A DNA stretch of 64,000 nt from Neoasaia chiangmaiensis (GCF_002005465.1 NZ_CP014691.1:3186001-3250000), one strand, 5' to 3'. Positions 9,130-19,541 are shown, counted from the stretch's first letter. The notes: generated from the letters alone by a model not told the origin. Program-made: numbers and translations.

Positions 9130-10221
9130 ATGACAGTTTATCTCGATGCGAACGCGACCGAAGTGCTGCGTCCGGCGGCGCTCGACGCCATGGTGTCGGC
9201 GTCGGTGCTGGCAGGTAATCCTTCGTCGGTCCACGCTGCCGGCCGTGCGGCCCGGCGGGTTCTGGAGGATTCACGGACTGTGTTGGGACGCTCTTTCGGC
9301 GTCGATGCCGATCAGGTCGTGTTCACCTCGGGCGGGACGGAGGCGAATGTTCTGGCGATCCATGCGTTCGGGCAAGGGCGACCGATCATGATCGGTGCGA
9401 CCGAACATGACGCTGTGCGGCAGGCGGCGCCGCATGCCGTTGTACTGCCGGTCGGGCGTGACGGTGTTCTGGACCGGCAAGGTCTTGGCGCGTGTCTGGC
9501 GGAGGCACCGGGCGCTTTCGTCTGCGTGATGGCTGCGAACAATGAGACGGGCGTGCTGCATCCTTTGCATGAGGTATCGGCGATCTGCGCGCGTTATGGC
9601 GCCTGGCTTCATGTCGATGCCGTCCAGCAGGCCGGTCGCGTCCCGCTGGATTTCGCCACGACGCGCGCTGACAGCATGGCGATCTCCGGTCACAAATTTG
9701 GTGGGCCTAAAGGTGCGGGCGCGCTGTTGCTTCGCGAGAGCCGGAAGGTGGCGCCGTTGATTGCCGGCGGCGGGCAGGAGCGGGGCCGCCGGGGCGGCAC
9801 CCCGGCGTTGCCGGCGATTGCGGGAATGGCGGCCGCGCTGCCGGTCGCCCTGGCGCAGGACTGGACAGTCATCGCGCGGCTAAGGGATGCCATCGATGTT
9901 GCGGCGAGGCAGGTTGGCGCAATGGTTGCCGGAGATGGTCTGGCGCCACGCCTGCCGAATACCACATGTCTGGTTCTGCCGAACGTGCCGGCGCAGACAC
10001 AGTTGATGGCGCTGGATCTGGCGGGTTTCGCTGTTTCGGCGGGGTCGGCCTGTTCTTCCGGCAAGGTGACGGCATCGCATGTGCTGATGGCGATGGGACT
10101 GAAGAAGCTGGCGACGCAGGCAATCCGCGTATCCCTGCCATGGAATGTCGAGGCGGCGGCGGTGGACAGGTTTATCATCGCTTACGCCGAGTTGGCCGGG
10201 CGATTGGGGAAGCGGGCATGA
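9130..10221 (+). CDS. Cysteine desulfurase, first of a tandem pair
   Basis: A PLP-dependent class V aminotransferase of the NifS/IscS type that takes sulfur from cysteine as an enzyme persulfide. The N-terminus MTVYLDANATEVLRPAALD is family-like, the PLP Lys lies in SGHKFGGPKG, and the catalytic Cys lies in SAGSACSSGK near the end. The length is 363 residues. I chose ATG 9130; ATG 9121 (in frame) is equally possible. It ends in an ATGA overlap with a second desulfurase. The two enzymes are related but clearly diverged, which suggests divided duties rather than a recent duplication. Confidence 0.88.
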   Translation: MTVYLDANATEVLRPAALDAMVSASVLAGNPSSVHAAGRAARRVLEDSRTVLGRSFGVDADQVVFTSGGTEANVLAIHAFGQGRPIMIGATEHDAVRQAAPHAVVLPVGRDGVLDRQGLGACLAEAPGAFVCVMAANNETGVLHPLHEVSAICARYGAWLHVDAVQQAGRVPLDFATTRADSMAISGHKFGGPKGAGALLLRESRKVAPLIAGGGQERGRRGGTPALPAIAGMAAALPVALAQDWTVIARLRDAIDVAARQVGAMVAGDGLAPRLPNTTCLVLPNVPAQTQLMALDLAGFAVSAGSACSSGKVTASHVLMAMGLKKLATQAIRVSLPWNVEAAAVDRFIIAYAELAGRLGKRA

Positions 10222-11387
10222 ACGTTTATCTCGACAATCAGGCTACGACACCCTGCGATCCCCGTGTTGTTGAGGCCATGTTGCCGTATTTCACCACCGT
10301 TTTCGGCAATCCGCACAGTGCCGGTCATGCCTTCGGTCACGCCGCTGCCGCCGCGGTCGAGATCGGGCGCGAACAGGTTGCATCGCTCATCGGCGCGGAG
10401 GCCAGGGAGATCGTCTTCACGTCCGGCGCGACCGAGGCGAACAATCTGGCCATCAAGGGTGCCGTTCGGCACCGGATTGCGCAGGGCAACAAGGCCCGTC
10501 GCGTGATTACCGTCGCGACCGAACATAAATGTGTGCTCGAGTCCGTTCATGAGCTTGCAGCGGAAGGCTGCGAGCCGTTGGTATTGCCGGTTCAGCCGGA
10601 CGGTCGGCTCGATCCCGGCCTGCTGGCTGATGCGTTGCGCGTGCCGACATTGCTGGTCAGCATCATGGCGGCCAATAACGAGACAGGTGTGCTGCACGAT
10701 CTTTCGCTATTGGCACCCATCGCGCGTGCGGCGGGAGCGACGATGCACAGCGACATGGCGCAGCTCGCAGGAAAGCTGCCTGTGACACTCGATGATTGCG
10801 ATCTTGCCTCCTTCTCCGCCCACAAGATGTATGGGCCCAAGGGGGTTGGCGCGCTTTATGTCCGTCGTCGACCCCGCGTGCGCCTGCAACCGCTATTCTC
10901 CGGCGGCGGTCAGGAAAGGGGTCTGCGTTCGGGAACGTTGCCCAGTGCGTCCATCGTCGGTTTCGGCGTGGCGTGTGCCCTGGCGCAGGCCGAAATGGCC
11001 GATGAGGCGCGCCGCACCCGGATGTTGCGCGATCGGTTGTGGGAGGGGCTGCACCGCGCGATGCCTGGCCTCGTCAGCAACGGTGATTCGCAACATCGTC
11101 TGCCCGGTGCCCTTAACCTGCGCCTCCCGGCGCCGTTGCGCGCGCTGGAACTGATCGACGCGATGCCGGATCTGGCCGTCTCCACCGGATCGGCCTGTTC
11201 GTCGGCCGATGTCGTGCCGTCATATGTCTTGACGGCCATGGGGCTCACGGCAGAAGAAGCGGCGAGAAGCTTGCGTCTGTCTGTCGGACGCTTTACCTCC
11301 AGCGCGGATATAGCGCAGGCGATCGAAATCGTTTGCCGCGCACTGCACTCATTGGCTTTTCAGGACGGATCGACATGCCTCATATGA
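10218..11387 (+). CDS. Cysteine desulfurase, second of the pair (IscS-like)
   Basis: A 389-residue IscS/NifS-family enzyme. The N-terminus [18 protein letters not shown] is typical. Other landmarks are [18 protein letters not shown], the PLP Lys in [11 protein letters not shown] and the catalytic Cys in [10 protein letters not shown]. The start is fixed by the ATGA overlap with the preceding desulfurase. It overlaps the ferredoxin gene at its 3' end. It likely supplies sulfur to MnmA downstream and to Fe-S assembly. No IscU or IscA scaffold lies in this operon, so it may work with the SUF system elsewhere. Confidence 0.92.
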   Translation: MNVYLDNQATTPCDPRVVEAMLPYFTTVFGNPHSAGHAFGHAAAAAVEIGREQVASLIGAEAREIVFTSGATEANNLAIKGAVRHRIAQGNKARRVITVATEHKCVLESVHELAAEGCEPLVLPVQPDGRLDPGLLADALRVPTLLVSIMAANNETGVLHDLSLLAPIARAAGATMHSDMAQLAGKLPVTLDDCDLASFSAHKMYGPKGVGALYVRRRPRVRLQPLFSGGGQERGLRSGTLPSASIVGFGVACALAQAEMADEARRTRMLRDRLWEGLHRAMPGLVSNGDSQHRLPGALNLRLPAPLRALELIDAMPDLAVSTGSACSSADVVPSYVLTAMGLTAEEAARSLRLSVGRFTSSADIAQAIEIVCRALHSLAFQDGSTCLI

Positions 11388-11689
11388 TCTTCATCGAACG
11401 AGACGGGACGCGCCGCGAGGTGGATGCGCCGCTCGGCCTTTCGGTTCTGGAGATCGCCCACAAGCACGATATCGACCTGGAAGGCGCTTGCGAAGGTTCG
11501 CTGGCCTGTGCGACGTGTCATGTCGTTGTCGATCCCGACTGGGCGGCCAAGCTGTCCGCGCCGACGGACGATGAAGAAGACATGCTCGATCTGGCTTTCG
11601 GGCTGGAGAAGACGTCGCGTCTGGGTTGCCAGATCGTGATGACCGATGCGCTGGACGGGCTGACCGTTCGGTTGCCGAAGACGTCCTGA
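11375..11689 (+). CDS. fdx: 2Fe-2S ferredoxin (adrenodoxin/ISC type)
   Basis: A 104-residue soluble ferredoxin. The cluster ligands show the ISC-type spacing C-x5-C-x2-C in [10 protein letters not shown], with the fourth Cys in GCQIVM. It donates electrons in Fe-S cluster assembly or to partner enzymes. ATG 11375 has a well-placed AGGACGGA ribosome site. The alternative ATG 11384 would make an ATGA overlap with the desulfurase stop. Its place between a cysteine desulfurase and mnmA supports a sulfur-transfer role. Confidence 0.93.
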   Translation: MPHMIFIERDGTRREVDAPLGLSVLEIAHKHDIDLEGACEGSLACATCHVVVDPDWAAKLSAPTDDEEDMLDLAFGLEKTSRLGCQIVMTDALDGLTVRLPKTS

Positions 11690-11732
11690 GTTTTCCGTTC
11701 CGCCGAAAGCGGCGGCTGGTTGTGGAGTATCC

Positions 11733-12824
11733 ATGCGTATTCTCGTCGCCATGTCCGGCGGCGTCGACAGTTCGGTCGTCGCGGCACTTCTGAAGCAGGA
11801 AGGGCATGACGTCATCGGCGCGACGCTGCAACTCTATGACCACGGTGAGGCGACGAAAGCGGGTTCGTGCTGCGCCGGGCGCGACATCATGGATGCGCGG
11901 GCCGTGGCCGATCGGCTGGATATTCCGCATTATGTCATTGACGCGGAAGAGCGTTTCAGAAATAGCGTGATCGAACGCTTCGCGGACAGTTATGCGCGGG
12001 GCGAGACGCCGGTGCCGTGTGTCGCCTGCAATCAGGGCGTGAAATTCACCGATCTTCTGGGCATGGCGCGCGATCTTGGATGCGAGGCGATGGCCACGGG
12101 GCACTATGTGCGCCGGATCGAAAAGGACGGAACGGTGGAACTGCATCGCCCCGTTGATCTGTCGCGCGACCAGTCATGGTTCCTTTTCGCCACGACCCGC
12201 GATCAACTCGATTTTCTGCGTTTTCCGCTCGGCGCGATGCCGGACAAGGATGCGGTGCGGGCCAAGGCCGAGGAGCTTGGGCTGGCGGTTGCCACGAAGC
12301 CGGACAGTCAGGATATCTGCTTCGTACCAACAGGTTCCTATGCCGGGTTGGTCGAAAAGCTTCGGCCGGAGACCGGTGCGGCGGGAGAGATCGTGAATGC
12401 GGACGGTGATATCGTCGGGCGGCACGATGGCATTGCCCGCTATACGGTCGGTCAGAGCAAGCGTCTCGGCGATATCCATACGCAGACGAAAGATGGAGCG
12501 CGCCAGATGGTGACGCGCATCGACGCGACGACGCGCCGCATTGTCGTGGGGCCGAGACAGGGTGCGGGGCGGCATCGCTTTCGTCTGCGCGATATGAACT
12601 GGCTGATCGATGCTGGCGAAGAGGGCATTCGGTGCAGCGTGCAGATCCGGGCGAGGGAAGCCGTTCGGGAGGCGTGGATCCGGCAGGAAGGCAACCATAC
12701 GGTGGTTACGCTTGATGAAGCCGCCATGCCAGCGCCGGGACAGGCCTGCGTGCTCTACCGGGACTCTCACGTACTGGGGGGCGGATTCATTACCGCGGAT
12801 ATCGAAGAAGAGAGCGCGCAGTGA
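11733..12824 (+). CDS. mnmA: tRNA-specific 2-thiouridylase MnmA
   Basis: Catalyses ATP-dependent thiolation of U34 in tRNA Lys, Glu and Gln, using persulfide sulfur from a desulfurase. The PP-loop motif SGGVDSS is at residue 9. The catalytic Cys pair sits in PCVACN (near residue 95) and in DSQDICF (near residue 194). The length of 363 is normal. Genes encoding the sulfur donors lie directly upstream, and the GST gene overlaps its stop by 4 nt. Confidence 0.97.
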   Translation: MRILVAMSGGVDSSVVAALLKQEGHDVIGATLQLYDHGEATKAGSCCAGRDIMDARAVADRLDIPHYVIDAEERFRNSVIERFADSYARGETPVPCVACNQGVKFTDLLGMARDLGCEAMATGHYVRRIEKDGTVELHRPVDLSRDQSWFLFATTRDQLDFLRFPLGAMPDKDAVRAKAEELGLAVATKPDSQDICFVPTGSYAGLVEKLRPETGAAGEIVNADGDIVGRHDGIARYTVGQSKRLGDIHTQTKDGARQMVTRIDATTRRIVVGPRQGAGRHRFRLRDMNWLIDAGEEGIRCSVQIRAREAVREAWIRQEGNHTVVTLDEAAMPAPGQACVLYRDSHVLGGGFITADIEEESAQ

Positions 12825-13486
12825 CAGTGAACCGGCAAAACCGCCTCGTCATTGGCACCCGGCGCTATTCCTCCTGGTCATTGCGTGGATGGCTCGCGGT
12901 GCGGTTGGCGGGACTGGACGTGCAGGATGTTGTCATCCCATTGCGCGGTGGTGGTCAGACAACCGAAATTCACGATGTTTCCCCGAATGGGCTGGTTCCG
13001 TATCTTGAACATGACGGGGCATGTGTCTGGGAAAGTCTGGCGATCTGCGAATATTGCGCTGAACATGAGCCGACGTTGTGGCCGTCGGATCGACTGGCCC
13101 GCGCCCATGCGCGAAGTGTAAGCGCTGAAATGCATGCCGGTTTCTCTGCGCTGCGGCGCGCATTGCCGATGAATCTCGGTCGTTTCGCGCCGCGCGCCGC
13201 TCTCGATGACGCGGCAATGCAGGATATCGCGTCGATTGATCGCCTGTGGCGTGCTGCTCTCGCACAATATGGCGGGAAATTTTTGTTCGGCGACAAGTTG
13301 ACGGTTGCCGACGTCATGTATGTGCCGGTCGTCCTTCGATTTGAAAGTTACCAGATTGCGACATCTCGGCCGGTGCAGGATTATATGAGGGCGATCGTCG
13401 CGCACCCGCTCGTGCAGTTGTGGCGAGACCTTGCGGCACAGGAACCGGCGGCCTGGCATCTGGAACGATATGAGGCGCTTGATTGA
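12821..13486 (+). CDS. Glutathione S-transferase family protein
   Basis: A 221-residue two-domain GST. The thioredoxin-like N-terminal domain shows RYSSWSLRGW (Ser in the position of the catalytic Ser/Cys), the cis-Pro in NGLVPYL and the glutathione-binding ESLAICEY. The C-terminal helical domain follows (LTVADVMYVPV). The GTG start overlaps the mnmA stop as GTGA. The overlap argues for cotranscription with the sulfur-transfer genes, but the substrate is unknown. Confidence 0.9.
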   Translation: MTVNRQNRLVIGTRRYSSWSLRGWLAVRLAGLDVQDVVIPLRGGGQTTEIHDVSPNGLVPYLEHDGACVWESLAICEYCAEHEPTLWPSDRLARAHARSVSAEMHAGFSALRRALPMNLGRFAPRAALDDAAMQDIASIDRLWRAALAQYGGKFLFGDKLTVADVMYVPVVLRFESYQIATSRPVQDYMRAIVAHPLVQLWRDLAAQEPAAWHLERYEALD

Positions 13487-13584
13487 TCCTCTGAACGGGA
13501 TCATCTGGCTGAGGGGGAACAGCCATTATCGCCGGACTTTTCGTGGCCGCTTGAAATCTCCCGAATGCATGGCGGCATCTGCTG

Positions 13585-13797
13585 TTATTTCCTGGAAAGG
13601 GCGTCGGGTTTATGAGCGGCCTTTGCCTGTGTCTTGTCGCTTTTGACAACAATCTTCGGATTCTTCGCTAACGCTTTTACGTCGTTATTTTTGATCTTTA
13701 TTTGCTTGGTTATTGTTTTTTCGACATGGCCATGTGTCTCTCCATGCTGGGTTTTCCATGTGACGGCGTCGCCCTTTTTGAAGCGCGTATCGGTCAT
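13585..13797 (-). CDS. Small basic DUF2945 / HVA1-type protein
   Basis: A 70-residue, Lys-rich protein of the DUF2945 (hypervirulence-associated TUDOR-like) type: FKKGDAVTWKTQHGETHGHVEK near the N-terminus folds as a small beta-barrel in that family, and the rest is Lys/Ala rich. ATG 13797 is chosen because AAGGA lies about 7 nt upstream. Function is unknown; relatives are often found beside stress genes, and here a catalase starts divergently 131 nt away. Confidence 0.75.
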   Translation of the reverse strand: MTDTRFKKGDAVTWKTQHGETHGHVEKTITKQIKIKNNDVKALAKNPKIVVKSDKTQAKAAHKPDALSRK

Positions 13798-13928
13798 TCC
13801 GTGTTCCTTTCCCTGAACTGATGACAACGTCAACGCCCAGTCCGTCTATCGGATTTAGGGAAAAGAATGCGGCAACTCCATAACGCGACAACGCGTTGCC
13901 CTTGCGCAAAACAGTCAGGACAGGGCGA

Positions 13929-16040
13929 ATGGCGAACGATCTAGAAGCGGCTGATCGCGTGACGATCAACGACCAGACTTTCCAGCGCGGACCGCAGGGG
14001 GCGACCCATCAGACGGCAAGGGGTGAAACGCCGACATTGACGACGCAGCAGGGGGTTCCGGTCTCCGACGACCAGAACTCTCTCAAGGCAGGACCGCGCG
14101 GCCCGGTAGTGCTTGAGGATTTCCACCTTCGCGAGAAAATCTTTCACTTCGACCACGAGCGTATTCCGGAGCGCGTCGTCCATGCGCGGGGTTATGGTGC
14201 TCATGGCTTCTTCGAACTTACCGACTCACTTTCGGAATACACTCGGGCGAGTGTCCTGAGTAAGGTCGGTCAGCGAGTGCCGGCCTTCGTGCGCTTTTCG
14301 ACTGTTGCGGGCAACAAGGGCTCGTTCGATCTTGCGCGCGATGTTCGCGGCTTCGCCGTGAAACTGTACACGGAAGAGGGGAACTGGGATCTCGTTGGCA
14401 ACAACATTCCTGTATTCTTCATTCAGGACGCCATAAAATTTCCGGATATGGTGCATGCGGTCAAACAGGAGCCTGATCGCGGTTTTCCTCAGGCCCAGTC
14501 GGCGCACGATAATTTCTGGGACTTCGCGTCGCTGTCGCCCGAAACGACGCATATGCTCATGTGGGTCATGTCCGATCGTGCCATTCCCCGGTCTTTCCGG
14601 TTTATAGAAGGATTTGGCGTCCACACCTTCCGGCTTGTCACTGCGGAAGGCAAGTCGACCTACGTCAAATTCCACTGGAAACCGAAGCAGGGCCTGCAAT
14701 CCGTCGTCTGGAACGAGGCGGTCAAAATCAATGGAGCCGATCCGGATTTCCATCGTCGCGATCTCTGGGATGCGATTACCTCCGGTAATTATCCGGAATG
14801 GGAGCTTGGCGTTCAGCTCTTTGACGATTCGTTTGCCGACAAATTCGACTTCGATATCCTTGATGCGACAAAGTTGATTCCGGAGGAGATCGTCCCGGTT
14901 CGCCGGGTTGGGCGGCTCGTTCTGGACCGGATGGTCGACAATTTTTTTGCGGAAACCGAGCAGGTCGCGTTCTGCACGCAGAATATTGTGCCAGGCATCG
15001 ATTTCACGAACGATCCTCTGCTACAGGGCAGAAATTTCTCGTATCTGGATACGCAGACAAAGCGCCTTGGCGGGCCTAATTTCACGCATATTCCCATAAA
15101 CGCACCGAAGTGCCCGTTCCATAACTTCCAGCAGGACGGCCATATGGCGATGCATAACCCAAAGGGGAGGGTTAATTACGAGCCCAACTCATGGGGGGGC
15201 GGCCCACGGGAGAACCCGAAAACGGGCTACGTGCCGTTCGCTGAGGAAGTTCGTGGCCCCAAGACGCGGGAGCGCGGCGAACTGTTTGCCGACCACTACA
15301 GTCAGGCGCGGCAGTTCTACATCAGCCAGACCAAGCCTGAGCAGATGCACATCAAAAATGCATTTGTTTTCGAGCTTAGCAAGTGCGAGCATCCCGTCAT
15401 TCGTTCGCGTGTTGTCGCCCATTTGCTCAATGTCGATCAGGATTTGGCACAGAATGTCGCCAAGGGATTAGGTCTGGATGCCCTGCCGGAAGCAGCCCCG
15501 CCAGCGCGGCCGGTCGTCTCGACACTGCCGGCGTCCGACCCGTTGAGCATTCTCAAGAATGGTCCGACGTCGTTTGCTGGACGCAAACTCGGTGTGCTGG
15601 TGACAGATGGCACGGACGCCGCATTGCTTGACGCCCTGAAGGCTGCTGCTGATGCTGAAGGAACGATCATCGAACTTGTTGCGCCGTCGGTTGGCGGCGT
15701 CGTGTTAAGTGATGGAAACAAGATTCCGGCTGGTCAGAAAATTGTCGGTGCACCATCTGTATTATACGACGCTGTTGTTCTTCTGCCTTCGAAGGATGGT
15801 GCCGATTTGCTTCTGAACGAAGCGACGGCCCGCGACTTCGTGGCCGACGCCTTCGCACATGCCAAGTTCATCGGTTATGTGGATGATGCTACGGCCCTCC
15901 TCGAGCGCGGTGGGATTGGCGCGGGCGATCATGACGGTGGTATCCTGCCGCTTGGAAAGGCAGCAGATATGAGTCACTTTATCACTGCCTGTCGTGCACT
16001 TCGCTTCTGGCCGCGCGAAGACAAGACACATACTGTATAA
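13929..16040 (+). CDS. katE: Large-subunit (clade 2, HPII-type) catalase
   Basis: Decomposes hydrogen peroxide. 703 residues, in the large-subunit class. The catalytic His lies in [12 protein letters not shown], the Asn in NNIPVFF, and the proximal haem Tyr in [10 protein letters not shown]. The last 150 residues form the extra DJ-1/PfpI-like domain characteristic of HPII catalases ([19 protein letters not shown] onward). ATG 13929 is preceded by AGGACAGGG; an in-frame ATG at 13896 lacks this. It is monocistronic, with its own terminator, and it is one of two catalase genes in the window. Confidence 0.95.
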   Translation: MANDLEAADRVTINDQTFQRGPQGATHQTARGETPTLTTQQGVPVSDDQNSLKAGPRGPVVLEDFHLREKIFHFDHERIPERVVHARGYGAHGFFELTDSLSEYTRASVLSKVGQRVPAFVRFSTVAGNKGSFDLARDVRGFAVKLYTEEGNWDLVGNNIPVFFIQDAIKFPDMVHAVKQEPDRGFPQAQSAHDNFWDFASLSPETTHMLMWVMSDRAIPRSFRFIEGFGVHTFRLVTAEGKSTYVKFHWKPKQGLQSVVWNEAVKINGADPDFHRRDLWDAITSGNYPEWELGVQLFDDSFADKFDFDILDATKLIPEEIVPVRRVGRLVLDRMVDNFFAETEQVAFCTQNIVPGIDFTNDPLLQGRNFSYLDTQTKRLGGPNFTHIPINAPKCPFHNFQQDGHMAMHNPKGRVNYEPNSWGGGPRENPKTGYVPFAEEVRGPKTRERGELFADHYSQARQFYISQTKPEQMHIKNAFVFELSKCEHPVIRSRVVAHLLNVDQDLAQNVAKGLGLDALPEAAPPARPVVSTLPASDPLSILKNGPTSFAGRKLGVLVTDGTDAALLDALKAAADAEGTIIELVAPSVGGVVLSDGNKIPAGQKIVGAPSVLYDAVVLLPSKDGADLLLNEATARDFVADAFAHAKFIGYVDDATALLERGGIGAGDHDGGILPLGKAADMSHFITACRALRFWPREDKTHTV

Positions 16041-16046
16041 GCAGGA

Positions 16047-16078
16047 AAAGCCCGCTGGAAATTTATCCGGCGGGCTTT
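16047..16078 (+). terminator. Terminator of katE
   Basis: AAAGCCCGCTGG pairs with CCGGCGGGCTTT over 12 bp (one G-T wobble) around an 8-nt AT-rich loop, 6 nt after the katE stop. The T-tract is short (TTTGGTTT). Confidence 0.75.
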
Positions 16079-16261
16079 GGTTTGAGAACTTGATCTTTAT
16101 CCGTGTCTATTGCGTTTTCGTCTTTTAATGCTGCAATAAATATGGACGCTCTGACGCTCTATATGTTGGTAAAATAGAAGACTATTCTTTCTATACTATA
16201 GAAAGTTCAAAAACTTCCGTAATTTTCCGTTCCTTGTCTTAATTGGGGATGGTGGCCTGAA
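16079..16261. other. AT-rich spacer left of the integrase relic
   Basis: The stretch between the katE terminator and the integrase remnant is distinctly AT-rich for this chromosome and contains a short near-palindrome (TTCTATACTATAGAA at 16189). No gene is supported. It is probably leftover DNA from the lost element. Confidence 0.45.
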
Positions 16262-17266
16262 GCAGCGGTTTTCTTTTATGCTGAAAAGCGCCTTGATTTG
16301 ACGCGCGTAAGGCTAAGCCGGTTTGTCGCTGTTCCTGAAACACCATCCGCTTCTGAGCAGCCAACGGTCGGGAAAATCCTGAGCGGGTATATCGAGAAGC
16401 GAAATATGCGGGTCGCCAGCTGGCCAACCTCAAATATGCAGCGGCTGCTGTTACCGAACGCCTTGGGGATTTGCAGCCAGCCCGTATCAGCCGTCTGACG
16501 TGCAGGACTCATACGAAGAAGCGGCGTGAGCACGGGCGGGGAGGGATGGTTAGCGGAGCATTTCGTCCCGCCAGCGATGGAACAATCATCAAAGAGCTTG
16601 TCACGCTTCGGTGGGCACAGTCTGTCGGCTAAACGGCTGAAATGCCGCAGATCGATATGCTGCGTAATCTCGCGGCAACGAGACAAGTGGCTCTCGAAAG
16701 CGGAGGCGGATCGGCTGCTGGAGGCAGAAATTGATGAGCACGCCCGACTGTTCATCATGCTGGCGCTTTACAGCGGGGTGCGATTCGGGGTGATTCTGTC
16801 GTTAACGTGGCAGCAGGTCGATCTCGTGTCGGGTGTAATAAACTTCGGGAGAGGGACCGGAAACAAGGGGCGAGCAATCGTGCCAATGGTTCCGGACCTT
16901 CATGCGGCGATGCGAATCGCTGTCGGTATCCGAACGACTGACAGCGTGATCGAGTATCGCGACAAATACGTCAAAAGCATCAAGACAGGGTTTCATATGT
17001 CCGTGACGCGTGCGGGATTGGGTCACGTTACACCCCATAGCCTCCGGCACACCTGCGCAACCTGGCTTATGATGAAGGGTATGCCGTTCGAGATGGTCGC
17101 CAAGTTCCTTGGCAACAGCGTTGAAATGATCGAGCGCGTCTACGGGCATCATAGTCCGGACTGGCTTCGTCGCGCAGCCGAGGCTCTATCCGGTCTCTCC
17201 GATTCGCCGGAGTTTTCTGTGCCAACTGGCCCAGAGAGCTTGTCGGCACGATTTCGGAAAACCTAA
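16262..17266 (+). pseudogene. Decayed tyrosine recombinase (integrase) gene
   Basis: Remnant of a phage/island tyrosine integrase. Residual N-terminal coding is in one frame to about 16430 (TRVRLSRFVAVPET, then PTVGKILSGYIEKR). The core-binding part continues in another frame (AAAAVTERLGDLQPARIS, then SDGTIIKELVTLRWAQS) up to a stop at 16630. The catalytic domain then resumes in the first frame (KWLSKAEADRLL onward). It retains the Arg of SGVRFG, the HSLRHT box and the ERVYGHHSPDW end with the nucleophile Tyr. At least two frameshifts and one stop break it, so the product should be inactive. It points at the 3' end of tRNA-Thr 8 nt away, its presumed attachment site. Confidence 0.82.
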
Positions 17267-17274
17267 TGAAATTA

Positions 17275-17349
<75 letters not shown>

Positions 17350-17361
17350 AGCCTGGTGCGC

Positions 17362-17390
17362 TTCCTAACTTTTCGGGCGAGGCGCTGCAA
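17362..17390 (-). promoter_or_regulatory. Possible sigma70 promoter of tRNA-Thr
   Basis: On the minus strand TTGCAG (17385-17390) and TAGGAA (17362-17367) are separated by 17 nt and end 12 nt before the mature tRNA 5' end, a fitting position. The -10 match is modest. Confidence 0.35.
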
Positions 17391-17419
17391 GCCCCAAAAA
17401 GCAGAAAACGTTATTCGTC

Positions 17420-17839
17420 TCAATCGTCTCGGTGAATTTTTTCCATACGCTCATGGCGCTCCTGCGCCTCAATGGACAGGGTTGCGATCGGCCGTGCTTC
17501 CAGTCGCTTCAATCCGATCGGCTCTCCTGTTTCCTCACAAAAACCATATGTCCCGTTCTCAATCCGCAGCAGGGCCATATTGATCTTGACGATCAGTTTT
17601 CGTGCCCGATCGCGTGTCCGCAGTTCCAGGGCACGATCAGTTTCAACACTCGCGCGATCTGTGACATCGGCCTCGTGAATGCCGCCTTCAGACAAGCTGG
17701 CAAGCGTTCCATCAGCTTCCTTCAGCAGGTCTACACGCCACCGAAGCAGTTTCTGACGAAAATACTCGACCTGAAGCGCACTCATAAATTCTTCAGCGTC
17801 AGAAGGCCGATAATCCGGCGGAAGTGTAATCATCCTCAT
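17420..17839 (-). CDS. dksA: RNA polymerase-binding transcription factor DksA
   Basis: A 139-residue DksA/TraR-family protein that binds the RNA polymerase secondary channel and works with ppGpp. The coiled-coil region (EYFRQKLLRWRVDLLKEAD), the acidic tip region (DVTDRASVETDRALELRTRD) and the C-terminal globular part (GTYGFCEETGEPIGLKRLEARP) are conserved. Only one Cys of the zinc-finger set remains, as in other alphaproteobacterial DksA proteins. ATG 17839 has AAAAGGA just upstream; ATG 17833 is an alternative. It is divergent from the flgI cluster, an arrangement seen in other alphaproteobacteria. Confidence 0.93.
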   Translation of the reverse strand: MRMITLPPDYRPSDAEEFMSALQVEYFRQKLLRWRVDLLKEADGTLASLSEGGIHEADVTDRASVETDRALELRTRDRARKLIVKINMALLRIENGTYGFCEETGEPIGLKRLEARPIATLSIEAQERHERMEKIHRDD

Positions 17840-18119
17840 TCGTCCTTTTGCACGACGACAAGCGGGACGCGGCCTCGGAGCACAAGAAACCGAAGTCGAG
17901 CTTGCGCGGCTTATAGCGATCGAAACGGAGCTCGCCAAGTCATCTGTTGGTGCATTGCATGATGTTCCAGATGGGTCTGCGGCTTATCCATCAGTCAAGG
18001 ACATGCGATAGGCGTTCGCCTTATATTAACTAAATTTTCATAAAGACGATGTATATGTTCGGAAAAGCGAGAAGGGATATGTTCCGATTTTTCGTGCACT
18101 GGAGATTTCAACCATATTT

Positions 18120-19238
18120 ATGTGGCGATTTTTGCTTTCCCTACGATGGAGAGTATTTCCAATGCTGCTTTCCTTTTTGATGTCTATACACGCGCAGGCG
18201 GCAACGGTTCGCATCAAGGATATCACGGATATGGAAGGCGTGCGTGCCAATCAGCTGATCGGATACGGTCTGGTGGTCGGATTGAACGGCACCGGTGATC
18301 GTCTGACCAATTCGATCTTCACGCGAGAAACACTTATCAGCATGTTGAATCGTCTCGGCGTGAACATTCGCGATCAGGAGACACAGTTGCAGACGCACGA
18401 TGTCGCTGCCGTGATGGTGACGGCCGATTTGCCGCCTTTCTCACATGGTGGAAACCGGATCGATGTGACGGTATCCGCAGCGGGAGATGCATCTTCCCTG
18501 ACCGGAGGCACGCTGCTGGTAACGCCTCTCATGGCCGCTGACGGCGAAGTATATGCGGTGGGGCAGGGTTCACTTGCGACGAATGCCTTCTCGGTACGTG
18601 GGGCTGCGGCAACATTTACGCGTAATGTCCCGACAACGGGTCATATCGCGAACGGTGCGATCGTCGAGCGGGAGGTTCCGTTTGATTTGGGTGCCCGACA
18701 GCATATACACATCAGCCTGAGAAATCCGGATCTTACAACGGCGTCTCGAATAGCAAGTGCGATTGATCGAGTTTTCGGCCCTATAGCTACCGTACAGGAC
18801 CCACGGACGGTCGTAATTGACTTGTCAGGACGAGATGCAGTTGGAACTTTGTCACGCATTGGCGACCTGCTGATACAGCCCGATACGCCGGCGAAAGTCG
18901 TGGTTGATGAAGCAAGCGGGACGATCATAATGGGCGCGGACGTGCGGATTAGTACTGTGGCCGTTGCGCAGGGTAATCTTACGGTTCAGGTCACAGAAAC
19001 ACCTGAGGTTGCTCAGCCGGGACCATTTTCAAATGGCCAGACTGCTGTCGTGCCGCGTACGAATATCGCCGTGAATACTGGAAGCCAGCATCATCTTGCC
19101 GTTTTGCGAAGTGGTGCGACCCTGCGTGATCTCGTTGGTGGCTTGAATGCTCTTGGAGTGGGGCCGCGCGATATGATCAGCATTCTACAGGCCATCAAGG
19201 CTGACGGCGCGCTGCAAGCCGATTTGGAAATGCGTTGA
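18120..19238 (+). CDS. flgI: Flagellar P-ring protein FlgI
   Basis: The subunit of the periplasmic P-ring around the flagellar rod. 372 residues, with a signal peptide (hydrophobic FPMLLSFLMSIHAQA, cleavage near residue 28) and the family signature RIKDITDMEGVRANQLIGYG with GLNGTGD. Conserved segments continue to the C-terminal LRDLVGGLNALGVGPRDMISILQAIK. It is the first gene of a short cluster with flgJ and a flgN-like gene; the flgJ start overlaps its stop. Confidence 0.96.
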   Translation: MWRFLLSLRWRVFPMLLSFLMSIHAQAATVRIKDITDMEGVRANQLIGYGLVVGLNGTGDRLTNSIFTRETLISMLNRLGVNIRDQETQLQTHDVAAVMVTADLPPFSHGGNRIDVTVSAAGDASSLTGGTLLVTPLMAADGEVYAVGQGSLATNAFSVRGAAATFTRNVPTTGHIANGAIVEREVPFDLGARQHIHISLRNPDLTTASRIASAIDRVFGPIATVQDPRTVVIDLSGRDAVGTLSRIGDLLIQPDTPAKVVVDEASGTIIMGADVRISTVAVAQGNLTVQVTETPEVAQPGPFSNGQTAVVPRTNIAVNTGSQHHLAVLRSGATLRDLVGGLNALGVGPRDMISILQAIKADGALQADLEMR

Positions 19239-19537
19239 TGACCGATCTTGCTCCGCTGGCAATGCAAGGCCGATCCCTCTCAATCCAGCCTGTCAATCAA
19301 ACCAAGACGTGGAAAGCCGCCAATGAGTTTGAAGCAATGGCAATCAATGAGATGCTTCAACCAATGTTCGAGACCGGGGAGGCGGGTGACGATGCTCCAC
19401 TTGGTGGCGGCATTGGCGAGAAGCAGTTTAAACCGATGCTCGTCAACGAAATCGCCAAGAATATGCAGCAATCGGGAGGGTTAGGCTTAGCTCATGAAAT
19501 ATACAACAAGATGATGGCAATGCAGAATAGGAAATGA
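19238..19537 (+). CDS. flgJ: Rod-binding protein FlgJ, N-terminal-domain type
   Basis: A 99-residue protein equal to the rod-capping N-terminal domain of FlgJ: AANEFEAMAINEMLQPM (E-F-E-x-M motif) and FKPMLVNEIAKNMQQSGGLGLAHEIYN. It lacks the muramidase domain found in enteric FlgJ, as is usual in alphaproteobacteria, so peptidoglycan opening must rely on another enzyme. ATG 19238 overlaps the flgI stop (TGATG); a TTG at 19235 would also be in frame. Lower GC than the chromosome average. Confidence 0.9.
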   Translation: MTDLAPLAMQGRSLSIQPVNQTKTWKAANEFEAMAINEMLQPMFETGEAGDDAPLGGGIGEKQFKPMLVNEIAKNMQQSGGLGLAHEIYNKMMAMQNRK

Positions 19538-19541
19538 TGGT

